A DNA stretch of 5,188 bases from Candidatus Absconditabacterales bacterium (GCA_938010495.1 CALLUT010000006.1:1-5188), one strand, 5' to 3'; shown: positions 1 through 5,188, counted from the first letter of the stretch. A program made the numbers and translations. Notes: generated from the sequence alone by a model not told the origin.

Positions 1-1
1 A

Positions 2-91
2 AAAACTTGAGATGAACTATCAATCATCGTAAACGCTGATGGTATTGGAAACTTCGCTGCTATCGAAGCATTAATTCCACAAGGTGGGTAA
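2..91 (+). CDS. 3' end of an unidentified gene (HPr-like tail?), partial
   Basis: An open frame enters from the left edge and stops at TAA 89-91. It gives 29 residues beginning KTGDELSIIV and ending AIEALIPQGG, with one UGA read as Gly (8-10) and four GGN glycines. Codon use and the soluble amphipathic character look like a real protein end. The pattern G-D-E-L-S-I followed by an A-I-E-A-L helix loosely resembles the C-terminus of HPr phosphocarrier proteins, but 29 residues are too few to name it. It converges on the pilin gene to its right: the two stop codons are 2 bp apart and I see no terminator hairpin between them. Confidence 0.55.
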
Positions 92-93
92 AA

Positions 94-591
94 TTACTTA
101 ATAAATGCACACTGATGATCACCATTTAATAGTCAAGTAGTTGGTTCCAAATATCATGGAGTAGATTCTCAAAGCAAGTTAGCTTCAATTACTGTACAGT
201 TTCATCTAGTTCATTCACTAATAGCAAAAATTAGAAAACGTGATCACAAATTTGCGATACAGTATTCTCAAGGAGTAGTACATCCTCATAAATTAATAGA
301 AACATCACTTGGATCAATTGGTAAAGATCTGATATGATTTGATGAAAGCGTTTGAGCACTTGCTCAGGATTCTTCTCATTCGTCATCAATTGAAGTGTCT
401 AACGTAACTTCATCCACGAGCATTAATGCAAAACTTTGAGCGATTTGATTAACTGCTACTGCTCTGGAAGAATCTCTTGCTCTTTCTTGAGTACTAAACA
501 GTCTTGGTATTAACATTACTACCAACACACTTATGATAAGTAATACGATTACAACTTCTATCAATGTAAATCATTGAAACGATCTTTTCAT
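94..591 (-). CDS. Type IV pilin-like protein (probable minor pilin), UGA-rich
   Basis: With UGA as Gly this is an unbroken 165-residue prepilin. The leader MKRSFQG is cut by prepilin peptidase before F8; mature residue 5 is Glu (E12), followed by a hydrophobic helix to about residue 28, then PRLF and a charged helix (residues 35-60). This N-terminal layout is diagnostic of class III-signal pilins and pseudopilins, which assemble from the inner membrane into a fibre. The C-terminal head has four cysteines (C104, C111, C132, C161), possibly two disulfides. Eleven of 13 glycines are UGA, including the -1 cleavage-site glycine (571-573). I chose ATG 591-589 by analogy with the paralogue at 746-1171; ATG 597-595 would add two residues. 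No Shine-Dalgarno sequence is visible. The stop is TAA 96-94. The role (minor pilin, competence or secretion pseudopilin) cannot be settled here. Confidence 0.9.
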
Positions 592-604
592 AGTCATAGG
601 ATAT

Positions 605-625
605 AATAAATGTAACATAACTATA
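605..625 (-). repeat. Shared -10/leader block, copy 1
   Basis: This 21-nt block matches 1190-1210 at 20 of 21 positions; the one difference (621 versus 1206) changes the -10 from TATAGT to TATAAT. It starts at the -10 and runs through the predicted transcript start (minus strand TTATGTTACATTTATT). The flanks do not match, so similarity is confined to the promoter and early leader of two paralogous pilin genes. It may be a shared control site or a remnant of the gene duplication. Confidence 0.8.
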
Positions 626-647
626 ATACACCATTGATTAAAAACAA
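620..647 (-). promoter_or_regulatory. Probable sigma-70-type promoter of the 94-591 pilin gene
   Basis: On the minus strand TTGTTT (647-642) and TATAGT (625-620) are 16 nt apart, about 30 nt upstream of the pilin ATG. The -10 and the following leader are nearly identical to the same positions in front of the second pilin gene, which supports the call. TATTAT at 628-623 is an alternative -10 but has a poor spacing. Confidence 0.55.
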
Positions 648-681
648 GCGTCTTTTAAAGAAAAAATAATGAATACAAAAT

Positions 682-709
682 AAAAAACCCTCTTTTCAGA
701 GGGTTTTTT
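682..709 (-). terminator. Intrinsic terminator downstream of the 746-1171 pilin gene
   Basis: A perfect 11-bp stem pairs 682-692 (AAAAAACCCTC) with 699-709 around a 6-nt loop, flanked by an A run on one side and a T run on the other. It lies 36 bp past the TAA of the second pilin gene and just upstream of the first pilin's promoter. The two pilin genes are therefore probably separate transcription units. The symmetry could allow termination in both directions. Confidence 0.85.
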
Positions 710-745
710 GTAAATCTATTTGTGTAAGGTTTACACGTAGATTGA

Positions 746-1171
746 TTATCCAACAACAGCACAGAAGTGTGTACTACTAGCAGTAGCATCACCAGCTGAA
801 TCACAGTTACCTGAATCAGTAATTTCTAATGCAGGAGTTTGGATAACTACTTCACCAGCAGTGTTTAGAAGAATACCCATAGTATTACCTTGTGGTCCTA
901 CTGGACATGATCCCATGTTAGAAGTAATTGTTGCAATACCACATGGATCTACAGCAGTAGTAGTTAGTGTACCTAGAGCAGTAGCTCCACCATCTGCAAC
1001 AGCAAGAGCTGTAGCTGTAGCGATTTGGTTAACAGCAGCGTTTCTAGCTGTGTCTCTAGCTCTAGCTTGAGCACCTACTAGTCTTGGTAGCAATGCAGCT
1101 ACAAGAATACCTACAATAATAATTACAATTAACACTTCTACAAGTGTGAAACCTTTGAATGATTTTTTCAT
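746..1171 (-). CDS. Type IV pilin-like protein (probable major pilin), no UGA codons
   Basis: This 141-residue prepilin has leader MKKSFKG, cleavage before F8, mature Glu5 (E12), a hydrophobic helix to about residue 28, then PRLVGAQARARD. The head is rich in Ala, Thr and Gly and has four cysteines (C77, C89, C123, C137). It is paralogous to the 94-591 product: the leader, the first ~55 residues (including AVNQIA) and the order of the cysteines correspond. All 15 glycines are GGN and none is UGA, unlike the neighbouring genes, which fits high expression. The frame stays open upstream to 1255, but I chose ATG 1171-1169 because it gives a canonical short leader and because the promoter lies within the upstream stretch. 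It has its own promoter and terminator. Major-pilin status is inferred from codon use. Confidence 0.93.
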   Translation of the reverse strand: MKKSFKGFTLVEVLIVIIIVGILVAALLPRLVGAQARARDTARNAAVNQIATATALAVADGGATALGTLTTTAVDPCGIATITSNMGSCPVGPQGNTMGILLNTAGEVVIQTPALEITDSGNCDSAGDATASSTHFCAVVG

Positions 1172-1189
1172 GTGTTTTTTAAAGAAAAG

Positions 1190-1210
1190 AATAAATGTAA
1201 CATAATTATA
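1190..1210 (-). repeat. Shared -10/leader block, copy 2
   Basis: This is the partner of 605-625, with 20 of 21 positions identical. Here the -10 is the full consensus TATAAT. The block ends 18 nt before the start codon and is followed by a pyrimidine-rich then A-rich leader without a Shine-Dalgarno sequence. Confidence 0.8.
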
Positions 1211-1233
1211 TAGTGACAAATTGAAAAAAGCAA
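1205..1233 (-). promoter_or_regulatory. Strong sigma-70-type promoter of the 746-1171 pilin gene
   Basis: On the minus strand TTGCTT (1233-1228) and a perfect TATAAT (1210-1205) are separated by an ideal 17 nt. The start point should fall near 1198, giving a leader of roughly 27 nt. A/T tracts directly upstream (1237-1250) could act as an UP-like element. Confidence 0.7.
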
Positions 1234-1253
1234 GACTTTTTTTAAAAAAAGTC
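1234..1253. repeat. Perfect 20-bp palindrome abutting the pilin -35
   Basis: GACTTTTTTT (1234-1243) is followed directly by its reverse complement (1244-1253), ending exactly where the -35 TTGCTT begins. It could be a regulator-binding site, an UP-like A/T element, or a coincidence of homopolymer runs; the GAC/GTC ends argue mildly against pure homopolymer. Confidence 0.6.
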
Positions 1254-1337
1254 AAGTTTCTATAAAAAAATCAGTTTTTATGGGCCCTTTGAGATCAGAC
1301 TTTTTTATAAATAGACGATAAAACATGTTGATATTTC

Positions 1338-1365
1338 TTGTTTTTTATGAATTGTAACTTAATTT
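1338..1365 (+). promoter_or_regulatory. Weak candidate promoter for the mnmA-protease unit
   Basis: TTGTTT (1338-1343) and TAATTT (1360-1365) are 16 nt apart on the plus strand. The -10 lies inside the 24-bp palindrome, so a protein bound there would block it. Other weak pairs exist, such as TTAGAC/TACCAT further downstream, so this is only one option. Confidence 0.25.
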
Positions 1366-1382
1366 TTCCTAGGAAAAATTAA
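1359..1382. promoter_or_regulatory. Perfect 24-bp palindrome, possible operator
   Basis: TTAATTTTTCCT (1359-1370) is followed immediately by its exact reverse complement (1371-1382), centred on CCTAGG. There is no spacer and no following T run, so it does not look like an intrinsic terminator. Its position 60 bp upstream of mnmA and between divergent genes suits a dimeric repressor site. It could also form a cruciform or an mRNA hairpin. Confidence 0.5.
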
Positions 1383-1441
1383 ACTAGCTTAGACTTTCCT
1401 ATTAAAAAAAGTACCATGAATCTGTTTATATTTCTCCACCA

Positions 1442-2515
1442 ATGACAAAGAAAAAAGTACTTGTGTGACTTTCATGATGAGTTGATAGTGCTGTAACAGC
1501 ACATCTATTATTAGAACAATGATATGAAGTAATTGCTTGATTCATGAAAAACTATGCAAATGAAGAAAACCCTCATTGTCATACAAGAGAAGACAGAAAC
1601 ATGGCAATCAAAGTTGCACAACACTTATGAATCAAAACATTCGCAATTTTTGATTTTCGTGAAGAATACAAAGAAACTATTATCAACTATATATACGACT
1701 GATACAAACAATGATACACACCAAACCCGGATGTCCTTTGTAACACTGAAGTAAAGTTTAAGCTTTTTCTTAATGCTGCTGAATCATTATGATGTGATTA
1801 CGTAGCAACGGGACACTATGCTCGTATCACCAAAGATGAGACATGATATCATTTATTAAAATGAGTGGATACCAACAAAGATCAATCATATTTTCTCTCG
1901 TGACTCAACCAACATCAACTCGAACATACACTCTACCCTCTTGGATGATTAACAAAACCTGAAGTAAGAAAGATAGCAGCATGATTATCACTACCAAATG
2001 CAGAGAGAAAAGATAGTCAATGACTCTGCTTTATAGGAAAAGTACCTATGAAAGACTTCTTAAAACAAACATTACCTGTCGAACATGGAGATATAGTCAC
2101 TGTTGAGTGAGAAGTTCTCTGACAACATGAATGAGCTTGGTTTTATACGATATGACAAAGACAATGACTAGGGTTATGATGATGACCTTGGTTTGTTATA
2201 CGTAAAGATGTAACAAACAACCAAGTAATAGTATGACGTGAAGATGAACAACTTCTCTTTGCTAATTCATTAGAAGCAACGAATATTCATCGAGTGGTAA
2301 ATTCTCCTACTCTTCCCTATACGTGTAATGCAAAAATAAGATATAGACAAGAAGATCAAGCGGTTACTATAACCCAGTGAGATAAAGATGAATCATTACT
2401 TGTTACATTCACTACTCCGCAAAGAGCTATTAGTTCATGACAAACAGTCGCCTTGTATCAATGAGATGAACTTATTGGAAGTTGAATAATTACTAAAGCA
2501 ATACATAATGCATAG
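1442..2515 (+). CDS. mnmA: tRNA-uridine 2-sulfurtransferase MnmA
   Basis: MnmA (TrmU) adds sulfur to C2 of wobble uridine 34 in tRNA-Lys, -Glu and -Gln, using ATP to adenylate the base and a cysteine persulfide as sulfur carrier; it acts in the cytoplasm. The 357-residue product is of usual family length. Visible motifs are the PP-loop SGGVDS (residues 11-16), FMKNY, NPDVLC with catalytic C100, ATGHYAR (122-128), KDQSYFL, SQGLCFIG with the second catalytic C196, and TIGQRQGLGLGGGPWFV near the start of the C-terminal domain. Twenty-eight of 34 glycines are UGA, including both PP-loop glycines and three consecutive UGA codons (2177-2185). ATG 1442 sits at the normal family N-terminus; the stop is TAG. 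The next gene starts inside its last codons, so the two are probably cotranscribed. Confidence 0.97.
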
Positions 2516-3227
2516 TGATGGGACTCCAAAATACTTTATCATATGACTTTCTCGAGTTGTTATTTTTATTTGTATATGAATATTTTTTTTGGTAGACAAC
2601 GAAAAAACAAAAATTAATACAACCCCAATAGTAAAGAGAACTACTACATTTCTTCAACAAACCACCATATCACTTAGTTCACCTAGTGCTGCACTCGATC
2701 AAGACAAGCCTATTGATCCTATACACTATTGATGGGGAACGTTTATTTCATCAGATTGATATTTCATCACAGCAAATCACGTAATAGAATCTTTAGAAGG
2801 ATGAAGTTCAGTCCATTATTGATGAAAAGAATTTTTCAATGATACGATACACATACATCCCGAATACGATATAGCTATTATCAAACTCTTTGGTGTCACT
2901 ACACCATGTGTAAAACTCACACAAGCAACACCACCAGAATCATGAACATTACTCACGTGATTTGTAGAAAGCTCTATTGATCAAGAAAACATATCATTCA
3001 CATATGAAACAGAAATAGTTCCATGAATGAGTTGATCACCAATATATTCTGAATGATGAATATTCTCATGAATTATAACCCAAAAAGACAATACAAATGA
3101 AAAAAAGTGACAGGGAATTTTCTTCACCCCATCACTTATTTCACGAATCGAATCACATCTAGATCCTTCATATAATAGTTCTTGTATTATACACGACGCA
3201 GAAGCACAGATACAATACAAAAGCTAG
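2508..3227 (+). CDS. Membrane-anchored trypsin-like (HtrA-type fold) serine protease
   Basis: This 239-residue protein starts at ATG 2508, sharing 8 nt (ATGCATAG) with the end of mnmA, which points to translational coupling. An uncleaved-looking hydrophobic segment (about residues 9-29) anchors it to the membrane, followed by a Thr/Ser-rich linker (30-70) and a chymotrypsin-fold protease domain. The triad is visible: H91 in ITANHV, D121 in YDIAIIKL and S175 in PGMSGSPIY, followed by GGIFSGIIT. No PDZ domain follows and the chain is short, so it is reduced compared with DegP/HtrA. Fifteen of 20 glycines are UGA, including G173 and G176 flanking the active serine. It probably acts outside the membrane in protein quality control or envelope processing; the substrate is unknown. 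The last 41 bp overlap ftsX on the opposite strand; the stop is TAG. Confidence 0.88.
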
Positions 3228-4107
3228 CCAGCAATGTTACTCATATCAATGCTCACAACTCATATAACAGAACATCCGCAAGCATTCATTCTCATGGTAG
3301 TGCTAAGCTCATAAATGACTGTTTAAATAACTCCAAACTATATCAGTCTAAAATCGTTATAGCCCAGTACCCTGCAAGTAAAAATAATGCAAATCATCCA
3401 CATACAAGAAGTAACGCATAAAGAAGAAAAGGTACAGTAATTTGCCATCCATATGCTCAAAGAAGTTTTTCAACTAAGAGTTGTTCTCTAAATTTCGTAA
3501 TTGTTGCGCTCAAAGCATACCAAAGAAATGCTATGATAGTTGCTACAATAATTGTTACCAAAATAAGACTTCATTGTGTGATTACATTCATTGCATTTAT
3601 TGTTGTTTGGATTCTTTGTTCTTGATCTGAAAAACTCATTCAATCAGTAAGATCAGCAGAATTAGAAATCAATCAATCATAACGTACGATAATAGATTTC
3701 ATTGTTTGATAACTTTCGTCATCTGCAAACAATACATATAGTGTAGGAGGCAATGGATTATCTATTCAATAATTTTCAAAATCACTGAGTATTCATGGTA
3801 AGTGTTGTGAAAGACGAGCAAAGGCTTGCTGTTTTGTGTAAAATGATGCATCAAGTCCAGCTTCTTTCAGTTCTTCAACCATACTCATTACTGTTTGTCC
3901 TTCTACCTCTTCATCAAGTCATTGATTGAGATAAAAATACATTCACAATTTTGGTTGTATATGACTACTTGCAACTTCTGTATTGTAAGAGACAGTCATT
4001 AAAATATTCGCCAAGAATATCAATCATCAAATCAATACTGATGTGGCAAGTACTTGCCACAGTGATCAACGTAATAATGATCATAAGCTACGTAATATAA
4101 TTCCCAT
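3187..4107 (-). CDS. ftsX: FtsX-like cell-division permease protein
   Basis: FtsX is the membrane partner of the ATPase FtsE and passes signals from the divisome to cell-wall hydrolases. The 306-residue product has the family layout: short cytoplasmic N-terminus, TM1 (about 19-40), an extracytoplasmic domain (41-178) with NPLPPTLYVLF (117-127), then TM2 (181-201), TM3 (226-253) and TM4 (281-303). The cytoplasmic loop REQLLVEKLLGAYGW (207-221) matches the FtsX signature preceding TM3. Eighteen of 24 glycines are UGA. ATG 4107-4105 overlaps the upstream TPR gene's stop as TAATG, which fixes the start. ftsE is not next to it, unlike the common ftsEX arrangement; it may lie elsewhere. The 3' end overlaps the convergent protease gene by 41 bp; the stop is TAA. 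Confidence 0.88.
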
Positions 4108-4703
4108 TAGTCGTTTGATGCAGTAATAAAGTGTTCGAATAATTTTATTTTTTCATCATAATATCCCTTATCTCTATCAAGAAAGTTAAGGTTTTCATGT
4201 CATTCACGATATGTTTTGATAAATTTTCTTGCTTGTTTCCAGTCTTCTTCCATAATTGATATTTCTACTATGTTTAAAATAATTTCGGCATCCTTATTGT
4301 TTGCAATATATGCTCTTTTTAGATAATTTATTCCATCTTCTCTATGTCATAGCCAGTACTCACAAAGTCCATAACATCTCATAATTTCAGGATTCTCTTC
4401 TTCTAACAATGCAAGTGCCTTTTTGAAACATCACTTAGCTTGTTGCCAGTTAGTTTTTTCCATTTGAAGCACTCATTTTATATAGAGGCTCATAGCATCT
4501 TCACCTGCTCACTTAAGTAAAAAATCGATTGGTTTCTCTGCTCTTCCTATTTCTCATCTCCTGTACTCAATATCAGCTACTTGAATAAGTGCCTCTTTTG
4601 ATGTTGGATCTTTTGCAAGTAATTGATTTGCGATAACAAGAGCTTCATCAAGTTTTCATTGATCTTTCAATTGTTCTATTTTTGCTAGTTTCGGATCTCC
4701 CAT
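4107..4703 (-). CDS. TPR-repeat protein, cotranscribed with ftsX
   Basis: This 198-residue, largely helical protein is built from tetratricopeptide-like repeats, clearest at about residues 4-37 (KLAKIEQLKDQGKLDEALVI, then ANQLLAKDP), 70-103 (around NWQQAKGCFKKALALLEEE) and 104-137. TPRs are protein-protein interaction scaffolds. No signal peptide or membrane segment is evident, so it is probably cytoplasmic. Seven of 13 glycines are UGA. I chose ATG 4703-4701; the frame stays open upstream to about 4797 with only TTG/GTG-type starts, so a longer N-terminus is possible. Its stop overlaps the ftsX start by one base, so a role linked to FtsX or division is a reasonable inference, but the specific function is unknown. 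Confidence 0.85.
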
Positions 4704-4742
4704 ACTATTTACAAGATTGTATAAAATTTTCTCAACAACCCT

Positions 4743-4769
4743 AGTATAAGAAGCCTCAAGAATATTCAA
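4743..4769 (-). promoter_or_regulatory. Candidate promoter of the TPR-ftsX operon
   Basis: On the minus strand TTGAAT (4769-4764) and TATACT (4748-4743) are 15 nt apart; shifting to TTTGAA gives 16. It lies downstream of the rplA terminator and about 40 nt before the TPR ATG, where a promoter is expected. If the TPR protein starts further upstream, this element would lie inside its coding region. Confidence 0.35.
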
Positions 4770-4809
4770 AGAAACAAGCAATTTTATAAACGTTTCTTAT
4801 TTACAAACA

Positions 4810-4842
4810 AAACAAAAAAGGTCTGAATGACCTTTTTTGTTT
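4810..4842 (-). terminator. Intrinsic terminator downstream of rplA
   Basis: A perfect 14-bp stem (4810-4823 with 4829-4842) closes a 5-nt loop. The GGTC/GACC core is flanked by A6/T6 tracts, giving a T run on the minus strand. It follows rplA and precedes the TPR-ftsX unit, so the ribosomal-protein transcript should end here. The hairpin is symmetric and could also stop plus-strand transcription. Confidence 0.85.
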
Positions 4843-4873
4843 GATTTATAAATTTGCAAGTATTTAGATTCGA

Positions 4874-4891
4874 TTACGCTACTTGTACCCC
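4874..4891 (-). repeat. Downstream copy of the rplA tail repeat
   Basis: These 18 bp are identical to 4909-4926, the last codons and stop of rplA (minus strand GGGGTACAAGTAGCGTAA). The copies are 35 bp apart, so the second is out of frame with rplA. The 17-nt spacer is strikingly GC-rich for this window. Read in its own frame the copy ends AVPGGVQVA-stop, like an alternative L1 tail. Confidence 0.85.
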
Positions 4892-4908
4892 TCCAGGCAC
4901 AGCGCAGC

Positions 4909-4926
4909 TTACGCTACTTGTACCCC
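4909..4926 (-). repeat. rplA 3' end, in-frame copy of the 18-bp repeat
   Basis: This copy encodes the final GVQVA and the TAA stop of ribosomal protein L1. It is identical to 4874-4891. Confidence 0.85.
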
Positions 4927-5188
4927 AGGTCCCATAGTTGGGCAGATAACTGATTTTAAAATCAATTTACCTTTAATACCAGATGGTTTTGCTTCATTGA
5001 TAGCAGCAAGAAGTGCTTCATAGTTTTCTACTAGATGTTCATCTGAGAAATCTAGTTTCCCGATTACAGAATGGATATTTCCAGTCTTGTCTAATTTGAA
5101 CTCAACTCTTCACTTTTTGATTTCATCAATAGTTTGTCCGATATTTGCTGTTACTGTTCCAGCTTTTGGAGAAGGCATAAGACCTTTT
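4909..5188 (-). CDS. rplA: Ribosomal protein L1 (C-terminal part; 5' end outside the window)
   Basis: L1 binds 23S rRNA at the mobile L1 stalk that moves tRNA out of the E site; in many bacteria it also represses its own mRNA. The 92 visible residues match the L1 C-terminal region: GLMPSPKAGTVT, GRVEFKLDKTGNIHSVIGK, FSDEHLVENYEALLAAI, KPSGIKG and the terminal TMGPGVQVA, where most L1 proteins have TMGPG followed by a short tail. Only one of 10 glycines is UGA (5112-5110, in KKG-R), as expected for a highly expressed gene. The stop is TAA 4911-4909. rplK commonly lies upstream, but that side is outside the window. The 3' end carries a partial 35-bp duplication, followed by a terminator. Confidence 0.96.

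Larger units (their letters stand above)
1256..1441. other. Remainder of the divergent intergenic region
   Basis: This AT-rich stretch between the divergent pilin and mnmA units holds no convincing ORF and no RNA gene that I recognise. It contains a 9-bp inverted repeat (1261-1269 with 1301-1309) almost centred on GGGCCC (1282-1287), a 24-bp perfect palindrome (1359-1382) and a weak candidate mnmA promoter. No Shine-Dalgarno sequence precedes the mnmA ATG. Confidence 0.5.

Noticed and set aside
616..618. In-frame upstream ATG for the 94-591 pilin
   Set aside because: It lies at the -10/start-point region of the likely promoter and would give an unusually long leader not matched by the paralogue.
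682..709. CRISPR repeat or mobile-element end
   Set aside because: A single hairpin with A/T tracts behind a gene; no repeat-spacer series and no transposase anywhere in the window.
861..1070. 69-residue plus-strand ORF
   Set aside because: Antisense shadow of the UGA-free pilin gene; no promoter or family resemblance.
1172..1255. N-terminal extension of the second pilin to 1255
   Set aside because: It would give a 35-residue atypical leader and would run through the promoter; the ATG at 1171 gives a canonical MKKSFKG leader.
1256..1441. tRNA or small RNA gene in the divergent spacer
   Set aside because: No cloverleaf or conserved T-loop sequence found by eye; the palindromes explain the visible structure.
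1554..1754. 66-residue plus-strand ORF
   Set aside because: Out-of-frame shadow inside mnmA, which is well supported by motifs across this interval.
2981..3220. 79-residue minus-strand ORF
   Set aside because: Antisense shadow of the serine protease gene, covering its active-serine region.
3182..3421. 79-residue plus-strand ORF
   Set aside because: Lies antisense to the 3' part of ftsX and has no recognisable features.
1442..4703. Arrays of broken pseudogenes (many in-frame TGA codons)
   Set aside because: Every interruption is TGA, none is TAA or TAG, frames are intact and TGA sits on conserved glycines, so this is code 25, not decay.

Overview
The window reads as a low-GC genome of a Candidate Phyla Radiation bacterium that uses genetic code 25 (UGA = glycine), known from Absconditabacteria (SR1) and Gracilibacteria. 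Under the standard code most of the DNA breaks into short pieces. With UGA read as Gly it resolves into eight genes with no frameshifts, and UGA falls on invariant glycines of recognisable families: the PP-loop of MnmA, the prepilin cleavage site, the oxyanion-hole region of a serine protease and FtsX motifs. All eight visible stops are TAA (6) or TAG (2). By hand count, 81 of 134 glycines are UGA. I cannot decide between the two phyla from this window.

Layout. Positions 2-91 (+) hold the tail of an unidentified gene, ending 2 bp from the stop of a convergent gene. Positions 94-1171 (-) carry two paralogous type IV pilin-like genes. Each has its own promoter containing the same 21-nt -10/leader block, and a strong hairpin terminator (682-709) separates them. 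Positions 1172-1441 are a divergent intergenic region with the promoter of the second pilin and two perfect palindromes. Positions 1442-3227 (+) hold mnmA (tRNA 2-thiouridylase) and an 8-nt-overlapping gene for a membrane-anchored trypsin-like serine protease. Positions 3187-4703 (-) hold a TPR protein gene and ftsX, coupled by a TAATG overlap; ftsX converges on the protease gene with a 41-bp antiparallel coding overlap. Positions 4704-4908 contain a candidate promoter, a terminator and a partly duplicated gene end. Positions 4909-5188 (-) are the 3' part of rplA (ribosomal protein L1).

How it fits together. The genes cover surface appendages (pilins), envelope work (protease, FtsX, TPR) and translation (MnmA, L1). 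The clearest pattern is how glycine codons are divided. The likely major pilin uses no UGA (0 of 15) and L1 almost none (1 of 10), while mnmA (28 of 34), the other pilin (11 of 13), the protease (15 of 20) and ftsX (18 of 24) rely on it. This suggests UGA use falls as expression rises. I see no tRNA, CRISPR array, insertion sequence or clearly new multi-gene system.
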